A stretch of 64,000 nt of DNA from Calditrichia bacterium. Lineage in GTDB: Bacteria > Calditrichota > Calditrichia > RBG-13-44-9 > J075. The notes beneath the pieces were generated by a model. It had not been told where the DNA came from and did not search any database. It worked only from the letters and a program-made list of their open reading frames with translations. The stretch covers positions 62,001 through 126,000 of the forward strand of contig JACKAP010000002.1 in the NCBI GenBank assembly GCA_020635015.1, in the 5' to 3' direction. Within the stretch, counting starts at the first letter, position 1. Each line of letters begins with the position of its first letter. Shown here piece by piece: positions 9,200-18,061 of this stretch. Position numbers and translations under genes: made by a program.

Positions 9200-11553
9200 G
9201 AGACCACCGTCCTTTCCAGTTTCGCCGCCTCCACCAGTTCGAAGAGCCGCTGGGGACTGAGGGGAATTTCATTGATCTCCAGATCAAGGTCGGAGAGCGC
9301 ATCTTCCAGCGCCTGCACGAACAGCGCCCCGGTGGGAATCGCGCCCGCTTCTCCGGCCCCTTTCACCCCCAGGGGATTGAGCGGCGAAGGGGTTTCGATG
9401 TGATCGGTCTCGATCGGCGGCACGTCCAGAGCAGTGGGCAGCAGGTAATCCATAAATGAGGCGTTGAGCAGTTCCCCGTTGTCGCTAAAGTGTAACTGCT
9501 CGTAAAAGGCATTGCCGATACCCTGGGCCACCCCGCCCTGGATCTGCCCCTCCAGGATCATCGGATTGAGCACCGTGCCGCAATCATGCACCACCACGTA
9601 GCGCTTGATCTCCACCATCATGGTTTCGGGATCGACCTCGACCAACATAGCATGCACCCCGCTGGCGGTAGCGCCTCGTTCCGGGCCGAAGTAGGCGGTC
9701 GCTTCCAGCCCCGGTTCGGTACCCGGCGTTACTGCCCCGCGCAGGGGATTGGCCTGGCGGGCAAGATCGCCCAGTTGGATTGCTTGATCCGGCTTTCCTT
9801 TCACCTGTACCCGGCCTCCTTCCAGCACCAGGTCGGCTTCCGGAACCTTGAGCAGCCGTGCAGCCAGTTTGAGGATCTTCTCCCGCACCGCTTTTGCCGC
9901 GGCATGGCAGGCATTGCCGGCCACCACCGCACCACGGCTGGCAAAGGTGCCAGTGCCCCAGTGAAATTCCCGGGTATCGCCGGTGATCACCCGGATGTCG
10001 CTCACTTCCACTCCCAACTGCTCCGCCACCACCTGGGCGAAGGAAGTATAATGTCCCTGGCCCTGGGTGCCCACACCGGTGACCAGGCACACCTTGCCGC
10101 TGGCCTCCACCGTCACCCGCGCGCCTTCGTAGGGGCCAATGCCGGTGCCTTCTACATAGGAAACGATCCCGATGCCGGCATAACGCCCTTCCGCGCGCAG
10201 GCGGGCTTTTTCTTTTTCGAGGAATTTGTGATAATCGATCATCTCCACCGCCCGCTCCAGGGCCGGAAGATAATTGCCGCTGTCGTAGGTCAGGGGGGCG
10301 AAATCCTGGTAGATAATTTCATGATTGTGGGGAAAATCATCCGGAGCAATATAGTTGCGGCGGCGGATCTCTACCCGGTCGATCTCCAGTTCCCGGGCGG
10401 CAATGTCCAGCAGCCGTTCCATCACGAATACCCCGTGCTGCCGCCCCGCTCCACGGTAAGGGGTGACGATCGGCTTATTGGTGAAGACCGCCTTGAATTC
10501 GCTGTAGTAATTCGGCACCCGGTAAGGCCCCAGCAAGGTGCACTGACTGTTGATCGGCACCGTCAGGCCGTAGGGATCATAGGCGCCGGTATCGTGCAGA
10601 AACACATCGCGCACGCCCAGGATCCTCCCGTCTTCGCTCAGGGCCATCTCGGCCTCATGCACCTGCCCGCGCTCGTGGGTGGTAGCGAAAAAATTCTCCT
10701 GGCGGTCCTCGATCCACTTCACCGCGCACTTCAGTTCCCGGGCGATCCAGGGAATCAGCACCTCTTCAGGATAGAACATCATGATCTTAGGTCCGAAGCC
10801 GCCGCCGATGAAGGGGGCAATCACCTGCACCTGCGATTCGGAGAGCCCGAGCATGGCGGCCAGGCCGTTGCGGATCGGGATCGGGGCCTGGGTGGTATCC
10901 CAGATGGTCATCTGCTGGCTTTTTTCATCCCAGTTGGCCACCACCCCGCGATTCTCCATGGCCGCCGCCACCCCGCGGTCGTAGAGAAAGCGGCGCTTGA
11001 TGATGCGGTGCGCCTGCCGGGCGGCGGTCTCGTAACGGCCCTTCTCCTGCACCACGTGGGCGGCGAGATTGCTCTCGATATGCTCGTGGATCCGGGGCGA
11101 CGCCGGTTCGAGAGCACGTTCGACATCGACCACCGCATCGAGCGGCTCCAGTTCCACTACGATATCGTCAAGCGCGTCCTCCGCAATGTAGCGGCTGGTC
11201 GCCACTATCGCCGCCAGCGCCTCCCCGCAGTGGCGCACCTTGTCACGCACCAGCGGTACCTGGGTGCAGGCGTGGAACACGATATCTTTGATCGGCGGCG
11301 GAGGCACCAGCAGCGGGCCCGGCTGCCAGTAGTCGCCCAGATCCTGCGCGGTATACGCTGCCACCACCCCCGGACGCTCCAGGGCGGCGGAGACGTCGAT
11401 CGAACCGATGCGGGCATGGGCATGATCGCTGCGCAAAAAAGCCACGTGCAGCATGCCGGGAATATGCACATCATCGACAAACAGTGCCTGCCCGGTCAGC
11501 AGCCGCGCATCCTCGTTGCGGCGCAGGGGCTTTCCGATATAGCGGTTTTTCAC
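9196..11553 (-). CDS. Molybdenum hydroxylase large subunit (CoxL-like, form II)
   Basis: This 785-aa subunit binds the molybdopterin-cytosine-dinucleotide cofactor and the substrate. It starts KNRYIGKPLRRNEDARLLTG, typical of CoxL/xanthine dehydrogenase large chains. The catalytic glutamate motif GVKGAGEAG sits near the C-terminus. The active-site loop reads PYRGAGRQ, not the AYRCSFR of form I CO dehydrogenase, so oxidation of CO is unlikely; an N-heterocycle or aldehyde is more plausible, and the nearby cytosine genes are suggestive only. No maturation genes (coxD/E/F or moc) are in this window. Confidence 0.93.
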   Translation of the reverse strand: MKNRYIGKPLRRNEDARLLTGQALFVDDVHIPGMLHVAFLRSDHAHARIGSIDVSAALERPGVVAAYTAQDLGDYWQPGPLLVPPPPIKDIVFHACTQVPLVRDKVRHCGEALAAIVATSRYIAEDALDDIVVELEPLDAVVDVERALEPASPRIHEHIESNLAAHVVQEKGRYETAARQAHRIIKRRFLYDRGVAAAMENRGVVANWDEKSQQMTIWDTTQAPIPIRNGLAAMLGLSESQVQVIAPFIGGGFGPKIMMFYPEEVLIPWIARELKCAVKWIEDRQENFFATTHERGQVHEAEMALSEDGRILGVRDVFLHDTGAYDPYGLTVPINSQCTLLGPYRVPNYYSEFKAVFTNKPIVTPYRGAGRQHGVFVMERLLDIAARELEIDRVEIRRRNYIAPDDFPHNHEIIYQDFAPLTYDSGNYLPALERAVEMIDYHKFLEKEKARLRAEGRYAGIGIVSYVEGTGIGPYEGARVTVEASGKVCLVTGVGTQGQGHYTSFAQVVAEQLGVEVSDIRVITGDTREFHWGTGTFASRGAVVAGNACHAAAKAVREKILKLAARLLKVPEADLVLEGGRVQVKGKPDQAIQLGDLARQANPLRGAVTPGTEPGLEATAYFGPERGATASGVHAMLVEVDPETMMVEIKRYVVVHDCGTVLNPMILEGQIQGGVAQGIGNAFYEQLHFSDNGELLNASFMDYLLPTALDVPPIETDHIETPSPLNPLGVKGAGEAGAIPTGALFVQALEDALSDLDLEINEIPLSPQRLFELVEAAKLERTVVS

Positions 11554-11602
11554 GGAATCTCCTCGGACTTATGTATTCAGTACAAAAATGTGGTATTCTT
11601 AA

Positions 11603-11695
11603 TTTTGCCACGGAGACACTGAGAACACAGAGATATTAGTTGTCAGTTGTCAGTTGTCAGTTCTCTGTGACCTCTGTGGCTCTGTGGCAAAAAAA
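11603..11695. repeat. Nested hairpin: CCACAGAG-type arms around TTGTCAG heptamers
   Basis: The left arm (11603-11632) and right arm (11662-11695) are inverted copies of GCCAC(A/G)GAG-type units. The centre is a run of TTGTCAG heptamers. It lies between coxS and coxL. Related hairpins are at 22521 and 45627, with a half copy at 21161. Confidence 0.85.
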
Positions 11696-11745
11696 CTTTC
11701 CGATCAAAACATCTATTGCCAAATTGTCATCCGTGTGCATCCTGT

Positions 11746-12249
11746 TCATCCGTGGCGAAGGGTTTCGGCCGCCAACTGCACCGCCTTGACAATATTATGA
11801 TACCCGGTGCAGCGGCAGAGGTTGCCGGAGAGGGCTTCACGGATCTCCCCTTCCGAGGGTTGGGGATGCTCCTGCAGGAACGGGATCAGGGTCATCAGGA
11901 TACCCGGGGTGCAAAATCCGCACTGCAGGCCGTGGGCCTCGCGAAAGGCTTCCTGCAGTGGATGAAGCGCTTCCCGGCCCCCATCGGGCGTCAGTCCCTC
12001 GACGGTGACAATTTCCTGCCCGTGCGCCTGCACCGCGAAGATCAGGCAGGAACGCACCGCCTCGCCGTTCAGCAGCACCGTACAGGCGCCGCACACGCCG
12101 TGCTCGCATCCCACATGGGTTCCGGTCAAGGCCAGTTCATGGCGCAAAAAATCACTCAGTAGCAGGCGCGGTTCCACCTCGCGTTCAAAAAGCTGGCCGT
12201 TAACGGTAACCTTTACGGAAAAAAGCGGGGCGTTTTCCATGACATCCAT
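11746..12249 (-). CDS. Molybdenum hydroxylase 2Fe-2S small subunit (CoxS-like)
   Basis: This 167-aa subunit carries two [2Fe-2S] clusters. The plant-type cluster is bound by CEHGVCGAC and a following RSC; the second by GFCTPG and CRCTG. It is first in the coxSLM order and 190 bp from coxL, a spacer that contains a hairpin. The ATG at 12249 was kept; a second ATG three codons in is possible. The stop codon lies in a CCGTGGC repeat-like sequence. Confidence 0.93.
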   Translation of the reverse strand: MDVMENAPLFSVKVTVNGQLFEREVEPRLLLSDFLRHELALTGTHVGCEHGVCGACTVLLNGEAVRSCLIFAVQAHGQEIVTVEGLTPDGGREALHPLQEAFREAHGLQCGFCTPGILMTLIPFLQEHPQPSEGEIREALSGNLCRCTGYHNIVKAVQLAAETLRHG

Positions 12250-12328
12250 CTCCGGTAAAAAGTTGCTGAAAGTCTATCATATTGATTTTTTAGGCGGCAG
12301 GCAAGGGGATTTTTGGGAAAAGAAGCGA

Positions 12329-12480
12329 AGGGCGGAGGGCAGAGGGCAGAGGGCAGAGGGCAGAGGGCGAACAGAACTCCTCCGGTTGATCAATACAATT
12401 ATTTTCTGTGCCTTCCAGCCCGTATCAACAAGCTGGGGTTATCAACATGCCTTTGCCCTTTGCCCTCCGCCCTCTGCAAA
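12329..12480. repeat. Inverted heptamer arms GGGCAGA / TTTGCCC
   Basis: The left arm is about five GGGCAGA-like units (12331-12368) and the right arm is TTTGCCC/TCCGCCC units (12451-12480), with about 80 bp between. Arms face each other, so the transcript could fold into a long hairpin. It lies between coxS and the lipoprotein gene. Confidence 0.85.
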
Positions 12481-12519
12481 AATTGGTCACTTTAGCAGAT
12501 AGTATACAAAACGCAAGAA

Positions 12520-13353
12520 TTAATTCGCGGCAAAAATTTTCTTAAGAAACTCCTGCATCGCCTGCCAGGATTGCTCGTCGGCTGCCTTGTTGTAGGCCAG
12601 GGGCAGGCCGAATTTGGCACCGTTTTCATCGGCATCGGGATTGGTGAAGCTGTGCTTGGCGCCTTCATAATTGATGAATTGGTAGTCGGCACCGGCATCA
12701 TCCATCTCTTTCTTGAAAGCGGCAATCTGCTCGGCGGTCACGAAACCGTCAGCTGCGCCATTGCAGACCAGAATCTTCGCTTTGATGCTGCCCGGCTCAG
12801 CGCTGTGGGTAGCAGCCAGGCTGCCGTGAAAGCTGACCACGCCGTCAAGATCAGCGCCGGTGCGGGCCATGTGCAGCACCACTCCCCCGCCGAAGCAGTA
12901 GCCGATGGCGGCAATGTGGTTGGGATCGGTCATCGGATGGTTTTTAAGCAAATTCATCGCGGCCTTAAAACGGGCTTCCGCGGCAGGCAGGTTCGAGAAG
13001 ACCTCGTTGGCAAATTTCATCGCATCGTCGGGATGGCCGGCTTGTTTGCCATCGCCGTACATATCAACCGCCAGGGCGGTGTAGCCCAGTGCCGCCAGCA
13101 TATCGGCGCGCTTGCGGGCGTATGGGTTATGCCCCCACCACTCGTGCACCACCAGCACGCCGGGGCGCTTGCCGCTGAGATTTTTGTCATAGGCCAGATA
13201 TCCTTTCAGAGTGACGCCGTCCGCCGAATAATCGACCGCCTCCCCCTGCACTGCCGGCGCGGCCTGGGCCGGCGCTTCGGTGTTTTCCTGCGGCTTATCA
13301 CTGCTGCAGGCAAACATCAGCAACCCAACAATCAATATCAAATATCGCATCAT
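12520..13353 (-). CDS. Dienelactone hydrolase family lipoprotein
   Basis: It is an alpha/beta hydrolase anchored to a membrane by a lipid: the N-terminus MMRYLILIVGLLMFACSSD is a signal peptide with a lipobox ending at Cys 16. The DLH catalytic cysteine lies in GYCFGGG and the histidine in KHSFTNP; EWWG is also typical of the family. AGGAG lies 5 nt before the first ATG. The natural substrate cannot be read from sequence; many exported DLH proteins are not lactone hydrolases. Confidence 0.88.
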   Translation of the reverse strand: MMRYLILIVGLLMFACSSDKPQENTEAPAQAAPAVQGEAVDYSADGVTLKGYLAYDKNLSGKRPGVLVVHEWWGHNPYARKRADMLAALGYTALAVDMYGDGKQAGHPDDAMKFANEVFSNLPAAEARFKAAMNLLKNHPMTDPNHIAAIGYCFGGGVVLHMARTGADLDGVVSFHGSLAATHSAEPGSIKAKILVCNGAADGFVTAEQIAAFKKEMDDAGADYQFINYEGAKHSFTNPDADENGAKFGLPLAYNKAADEQSWQAMQEFLKKIFAAN

Positions 13354-13483
13354 CTGTCTCCTTTATATGAATTGGATAAAGCATCATTTACAGCAACAGC
13401 CACTGATGTTACGCATCATCCGCTAATTCTCCAAGGTTTTTTCAGAATGAATCACAAGACAATCTCACTTCCTAAATTAAGGC

Positions 13484-13513
13484 TTGACATTAGCGGCACG
13501 GCGCATCCATATT
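13484..13513 (+). promoter_or_regulatory. Possible sigma-70 promoter of the que operon
   Basis: A perfect TTGACA (13484-13489) is followed after 18 nt by CATATT (13508-13513), 34 nt upstream of the queC start. No preQ1 riboswitch pattern was recognised in this leader. Confidence 0.4.
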
Positions 13514-13546
13514 TTGCCGCGTCTTGAGAATAAAAGGGAGAGTTCA

Positions 13547-14260
13547 ATGACCGCCAACAAACCCAAAGCCGTCGTGCTCCTGAGCGGCGGATTGGATTCC
13601 ACAACGATCCTGGCTATTGCACAATCGCGCGGCTATGAGACTTATGCCCTGACCTTCCGCTACGGCCAACGCCACACCCAGGAGGTAGAGCACGCCCGGC
13701 GGGTGGCGAAAGCGTTTGAGGCAGCCGGCCATGTCGTGGTCGATATCGATCTGCGCGCCTTCGGAGGCTCGGCCCTGACCGGCGATCTGGAGGTACCCAA
13801 ACACCACAGCATCGATGAGATTGATGACCAGATCCCGGTAACCTATGTGCCGGCCCGCAACACTATCTTTCTCTCCTTTGCCCTCGCCTATGCGGAAACG
13901 CTGGGGGCCGGCGATGTGTTTATCGGGGTCAACGCAGTCGATTACAGCGGCTATCCCGACTGCCGCCCGGAATATATCGCCGCCTTTCAGCGGATGGCCA
14001 ACCTCGCCACCAAAGCGGGAGTGGAGGGTCGTCAGGCCTTGACCATTCATACCCCGCTCATAGAAATGAGCAAAAGCGAGATTATCCGCACCGGGTTGGC
14101 TTTGAAGGTCGATTACGGCCTGACCAGCACCTGCTACGACCCGGCTCCAGACGGTGCCCCCTGCGGAGAATGCGATGCCTGCCTGCTGCGCTTGAAAGGG
14201 TTTGAGGAAGCGGGGGTGGTGGATCCGCTGCGCTATGGAAAGATAAAGGGAAAAGGATAA
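13547..14260 (+). CDS. queC: 7-cyano-7-deazaguanine (preQ0) synthase
   Basis: It converts 7-carboxy-7-deazaguanine to preQ0 with ATP and ammonia. The PP-loop ATPase motif SGGLDSTT is near the N-terminus (about 14-21), and CGECDAC with an upstream Cys forms the zinc site near the C-terminus. The start is ATG 13547 with GGGAG seven nt upstream. It is first in a run of five same-strand preQ1-pathway genes. The last codons and the TAA stop are the start of a GGATAAA heptamer array. Confidence 0.96.
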   Translation: MTANKPKAVVLLSGGLDSTTILAIAQSRGYETYALTFRYGQRHTQEVEHARRVAKAFEAAGHVVVDIDLRAFGGSALTGDLEVPKHHSIDEIDDQIPVTYVPARNTIFLSFALAYAETLGAGDVFIGVNAVDYSGYPDCRPEYIAAFQRMANLATKAGVEGRQALTIHTPLIEMSKSEIIRTGLALKVDYGLTSTCYDPAPDGAPCGECDACLLRLKGFEEAGVVDPLRYGKIKGKG

Positions 14261-14297
14261 AGGATAAAGGATAAAGGATAAAGGATAAAGGATGCGG
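14254..14297. repeat. GGATAAA heptamer array at queC stop
   Basis: About six perfect tandem GGATAAA units begin inside the queC stop codon and grade into GGGCAGA/GGGCGGA words to about 14325. The sense strand is purine-rich. Confidence 0.92.
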
Positions 14298-14430
14298 AGG
14301 GCAGAGAGCAGAGGGCGGAGCGTGAAGCCGCGGGTCAACCGCCCCTGCTTGGCTCGCTAAACGCGTCGCCAATCTGCCCCCGCCTTGAAAATGCGGGGAA
14401 TAATGATCAGGGCTCATCAATCCTTCATCA

Positions 14431-14525
14431 ACATTGTGAGCGCAGCGAACTAACATCGCGAACGAAGTGAGCAAACATCGTGAGTGTAACGAACAAATAT
14501 CGTGAGCGTAGCGAGCAAATATCCC
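14431..14525. repeat. 22-mer-type repeats (CATCGTGAGCG.AGCGAACTAA)
   Basis: Four degenerate 22-nt units lie between queC and queE, of the same family as 15450-15551, 16686-16835 and 47007-47305. Confidence 0.85.
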
Positions 14526-14581
14526 GTATCCAGTATCGATAAATTTATATCAAATTTAGTATAAGAGAGCAAGGTTCCAGA

Positions 14582-15224
14582 TTGCGCTACACCGTAAAAG
14601 AAATTTACTACACCCTGCAGGGGGAGGGCGCGCAGGCGGGGCGGCCGGCGGTATTCTGCCGTTTTACGGGCTGCAATCTGTGGAACGGAAGAGAGGCGGA
14701 CCGCGCGCAAGCCGTGTGTCAATTTTGCGATACCGATTTTATCGGCACCGACGGGCCCGGCGGGGGTAAATTTGACAGCGCGACAGCCCTGGCCCGGGCG
14801 GTACGGGAGAAGTGGCCGGCAGCGGCTGACGGCTTCCGGCGCCCCTATGTGGTATGCACCGGCGGGGAGCCGCTGCTGCAACTGGATGCAGCACTGGTGG
14901 AGGCATTTCATGCCCTGGAGATGGAGGTCGCCATCGAGACCAACGGCACCCTGCCCCCGCCGCCGGGCATCGACTGGATCTGCGTCAGCCCGAAAGCCGG
15001 GGCGGAGCTGAAGCTGCGCCGGGGTGACGAGCTGAAGCTGGTCTATCCCCAGAAAGGGTTGTCCCCGCTGCAAGTTCGAGCCGCTCGACTTCACCCATTT
15101 CCTGCTCCAGCCGATGGACGGACCGGAGATCGAGCGCAATACCCGCCTGGCAATGGCCTACTGCCTGGCACACCCACAGTGGCGGCTAAGTTTGCAGACG
15201 CATAAGATGCTGGGGATTCCATGA
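14582..15224 (+). CDS. queE: 7-carboxy-7-deazaguanine synthase (radical SAM), apparent frameshift near 15070
   Basis: QueE is a radical SAM enzyme that contracts CPH4 to CDG. The N-terminus reads YTLQGEG...CRFTGCNLWNG, then CQFCDTDF, giving the CX14CX2C cluster motif known from Burkholderia-type QueE; CTGGEPLLQ follows. Frame 2 is correct to about LKLVYPQKGLSPL. The conserved C-terminus FTHFLLQPMDGPE is read in frame 3 from about 15075 and ends at the TGA at 15222. The shift is equivalent to one extra base and may be an assembly error. The start is TTG 14582 after AAGG; no ATG fits. Confidence 0.88.
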
Positions 15225-15265
15225 TAAATGCGGAGGGCGGAGTGCGGAGTGCGGAATGAAAAGAC

Positions 15266-15404
15266 GAAGAGCGAAGAGCGAAGAGCGAAGAGCGAAGAGC
15301 GAAGAGCGAAGAGCGAAGAGCGAAGAGCGAAGAGCGAAGAGCGAAGAGCGAAGAGCGAAGAGCGAAGAGCGAAGAGCGAAGAGCGAAGAGCGAAGAGCGA
15401 AGAG
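15266..15404. repeat. GAAGAGC heptamer array, about 20 copies
   Basis: Near-perfect GAAGAGC units run for about 139 bp after queE, preceded at 15226-15255 by GCGGAGT/GCGGAGG words. The purine-rich strand is again the sense strand of the upstream gene. Confidence 0.97.
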
Positions 15405-15551
15405 AATAAAAGTTGAATTTCTTATGACGACCACTGCAAGTTCTTCTTGAAATATCGTGAGCGAAGCGAACTAACATCGCGAACGAAGTGAGCAAATATC
15501 GTGAGCGAAAGCGAACAAATATCGCGAACGAAGTGAGCAAACATCGTGAGC
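15399..15551. repeat. 150-bp direct repeat, left copy (flanks IS remnant)
   Basis: The end of the GAAGAGC array, a unique-looking 60 bp and 22-mer-type units are repeated almost base for base at 16634-16783, on the other side of the IS3-family remnant. Confidence 0.92.
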
Positions 15552-16600
15552 TCCCCGAAAAAGTAGACACGGGGTTAAGCTACATTTTTGAGTTTTTCGA
15601 ATTTAACCGGCGCCAAATAATTGAGTGCCGAATGTTTGCCTGATACGATTATAAAAATAATCGATGTAATAAAAAAGGCTGTGTTTTGCTTCTCCTCTGG
15701 TTTTGAAGGGTTCTATCAAGTAGACCAATTCAGTTTTTAGAGTTTTGAAGAAAGTTTCGACAATGGCATTATCGTAACAATCACCTTTTTTTGCTCATGC
15801 TTTGCAGCATCTGATGATCTTTGAGAAGTCTTCTTACTTCGTGACTGGCATACTGGCTGCCGCGATCAGAATGGAAGATCAGGCCAGGCTGGGGCTTGCG
15901 CTGCGCGATTGCTTTCCTGATGGCGCTGATGCAGCTCTTTGGTCATTCGGTTGCTCACTGTCCAGCCAACAATCTGGCGCGAGAATACGTCGAGAATGAC
16001 CGCTAAATAAAGCCAGCCTTCACGGGTCCAAATATAGGTGATATCCGATGCCCAGAGCCGATTCGGCGCACTGGCTTCAAAGTTCTGATTCACCAGGTTG
16101 GGAGCGATGGGCAGATCATGCTTCGAGTTCGTTGTCACCTTGAATTTCGGCTGTGTATAGGCTCTGAGGTCTTCCTCAACCATTAAACGGGCAACCCGCT
16201 TCTCACCGCAGCGAAAGCCCTGTTTGCGCAGTTCACGAGTGATCCTGGGGCTGCCATAGACCCCACGGAACTGATGAAAGGTGGCCTTGATATGCGTCTT
16301 CAAGACCGCATTGGATCGATCACGCCGGCTGACCGGACGTCTCAACCCAGGCGTAATAAGCGCTCCGTGATACCGATAAGTTTTGGCACATCTTCTCCAC
16401 AGCAAATTGGGAGCGGTGTTCTTGGATAAACAAGAACTTCATTTGCCGTGTCTCTCGAGAAGAAGGCCAGAGCCTTTTTAAGATCTCACGATCCTCCTTC
16501 ACGGAGGCTAATTCCTGCTTCAGGCGCCGGATCTCCTCATCGGCCGGAGCAGGTTGGTTGCCATTACCGGGGAAAGCATCCTCGCCATGGGCAGTGAATT
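15552..16600 (-). mobile_element. Degenerate IS3-family insertion sequence
   Basis: The element lies between queE and queD. It begins abruptly in the repeat at 15552 (TCCCCGAAAAAGTAGACAC), a plausible IS end, and stops at about 16600 inside OrfA, so the other end is missing. It is flanked by a 150-bp direct duplication of local repeats, far longer than a normal IS3 target duplication of 3-5 bp, so recombination between repeats is likely. Confidence 0.85.
15575..16597 (-). pseudogene. IS3-family transposase (OrfA fragment plus OrfB), multiply frameshifted
   Basis: On the minus strand the end of OrfA (EEIRRLKQELASVKEDREIL) leads into OrfB (MKFLFIQEHRSQFAVEKMCQ). OrfB is broken near 16330, near 15900 and in an A-run near 15790. 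The DDE residues remain readable across frames: WASDITYIW, HSDRGSQYAS and DNAIVETFFK. The N-terminal half of OrfA is gone. It cannot make an active transposase. Confidence 0.9.
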
Positions 16601-16605
16601 CTCGC

Positions 16606-16835
16606 GAAGAGCGAAGAGCGAAGAGCGAAGAGCGAAGAGAATAAAAGTTGAATTTCTTATGACGACCACTGCAAGTTCTTCTTGAAATATCGTGAGCGAA
16701 GCGAACTAACATCGCGAACGAAGTGAGCAAACATCGTGAGCGAAAGCGAACAAATATCGCGAACGAAGTGAGCAAACATCGTGAGCGAAGCGAACAAATA
16801 TCGCCGGCACAGCCGGCAAATATCGCGCGGAGCGC
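16606..16835. repeat. Right copy of flanking repeat: GAAGAGC (x5), 60-bp spacer, 22-mer units
   Basis: GAAGAGC units (16606-16639) and the following sequence to about 16783 duplicate 15370-15551. Further 22-mer-type units continue to 16835, where a variant containing GCGGAG (16829) seems to serve as the ribosome binding site of queD. Confidence 0.92.
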
Positions 16836-16842
16836 AAACAAC

Positions 16843-17220
16843 ATGGAAATTTTTAAGGAATTTACATTCGAAGCGGCGCATCGGTTGCCGAACGTCCCGG
16901 AAGGGCATAAATGCCGGCGGCTGCACGGGCACTCATTCCGAGTGCGGCTCTACCTGCGCGGGCCGGTCGGTTCCACTAGCGGCTGGATCATCGATTTCGG
17001 GGATGTCAAAAAGGCCTTCAAGCCGGTCTACGATCAGTTGGATCATCATTACCTCAACGAGATCGAAGGCCTGGAGAATCCCACCAGCGAGCATATCGCC
17101 CGTTGGATCTGGGAACAAACCCGCCCGCTGTTGCCGGCCCTGAGCAAGGTCGAGTTGTATGAAACCTGCACCTCCGGCTGCATCTACGCCGGAGAGAAGG
17201 AGAAAGATCATGAAGCCTAA
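16843..17220 (+). CDS. queD: 6-carboxytetrahydropterin synthase
   Basis: It converts dihydroneopterin triphosphate to CPH4, the second step to preQ0. The 125-aa protein has zinc histidines in EAAHRL and LHGHS, the catalytic Cys in KCRRLHGH, and a C-terminal LYETCTSG carrying the conserved Glu. The start is ATG 16843 with GGAG at 16829-16832, a site inside repeat-derived DNA. An upstream in-frame extension is made only of repeats. Its end overlaps the folE2 start by 11 nt. Confidence 0.95.
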   Translation: MEIFKEFTFEAAHRLPNVPEGHKCRRLHGHSFRVRLYLRGPVGSTSGWIIDFGDVKKAFKPVYDQLDHHYLNEIEGLENPTSEHIARWIWEQTRPLLPALSKVELYETCTSGCIYAGEKEKDHEA

Positions 17221-18043
17221 ATCCGATCAACAACTGATGGTGGATGTGCAGAATCGCCCGGATCGCCGGGGGATCCCGATCAACAAGGTGGGGGTGAACC
17301 AACTGCGCTATCCCATCGTGGTGCTGGACCGCGCTCATGAGAAGCAGCATACCATCGCCACCGTCAGTATGTCAGTCAATCTGAACGAGCATTTCAAGGG
17401 TACTCACATGAGCCGCTTCGTGGAGGTGCTGAACGAGCACCGGGAAGACATGACCATGTGGACCCTCCCCCACATTTTATACAATCTGAAAAAGCGGCTA
17501 CAGGCCGAGTGTGCCCACCTGGAGATGGAATTTCCCTACTTCATCGAGCGCAGCGCCCCGGTCAGCGGCGCAACAGCGCTGATGGACTACCAGTGCGCTT
17601 TTATTGGCGACAGCCTCAACGGGCAGGATGATTTTACCCTGCGCGTCAAGGTGCCGGTAACCAGCCTCTGCCCCTGCAGCAAGGAGATCAGCGACTACGG
17701 CGCCCATAACCAGCGCGGGATCATCACCGTGGACGTGCGTGGAGAGCGGGATGGCCGGCCGGAGATGATCTGGATTGAAGAGGTGGTGGAAATTGCCGAG
17801 CAGTGCGCCTCCGCCCCGGTCTACGCCCTGCTGAAACGGCCCGACGAGCGGCATGTCACCATGCAGGCCTACGACAATCCCGCCTTTGTGGAAGACATCG
17901 TACGCAATCTCGCCCTGCGCCTGCAAAATGATGAGCGGGTGGTCTGGTTCCGGGTACAGGCGGAGAATTATGAGAGCATTCATAATCACAATGCGTTTGC
18001 GTGTATTGAGTGGGCACGGGAAGCGCAAACATCCAACATCTAA
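17210..18043 (+). CDS. folE2: GTP cyclohydrolase FolE2 (type IB)
   Basis: It opens GTP to dihydroneopterin triphosphate, feeding both folate and the queuosine pathway; FolE2 is the metal-flexible alternative to FolE. The catalytic cysteine region is LCPCSKEISDYGAHNQRG, and IEEVVEIAEQCASAPVY is typical of the family. ATG 17210 was chosen because AAGGAG lies 8 nt upstream. It overlaps queD, and 18 nt separate it from queF. Confidence 0.95.
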   Translation: MKPKSDQQLMVDVQNRPDRRGIPINKVGVNQLRYPIVVLDRAHEKQHTIATVSMSVNLNEHFKGTHMSRFVEVLNEHREDMTMWTLPHILYNLKKRLQAECAHLEMEFPYFIERSAPVSGATALMDYQCAFIGDSLNGQDDFTLRVKVPVTSLCPCSKEISDYGAHNQRGIITVDVRGERDGRPEMIWIEEVVEIAEQCASAPVYALLKRPDERHVTMQAYDNPAFVEDIVRNLALRLQNDERVVWFRVQAENYESIHNHNAFACIEWAREAQTSNI

Positions 18044-18061
18044 CATCACCCAGGAGCAACC

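Noticed and set aside
9196..11553. True carbon monoxide dehydrogenase (form I)
   Set aside because: The AYRCSFR loop is absent and the order is S-L-M.
9586..11622. 678-residue open frame on the plus strand opposite coxL
   Set aside because: It is the mirror of a well-supported gene with biased codons and has no recognisable family features.
13354..13546. preQ1 riboswitch before queC
   Set aside because: No hairpin plus A-rich tail pattern of a preQ1 aptamer was found; a sigma-70 promoter is more likely there.
15091..15570. Open frames coding long repeats such as SLFALRS or EERRAKS
   Set aside because: They are translations of the GAAGAGC array on both strands with no ribosome binding site.
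15552..16600. Active IS3-family transposon
   Set aside because: Frames are broken in several places and the right end is missing.
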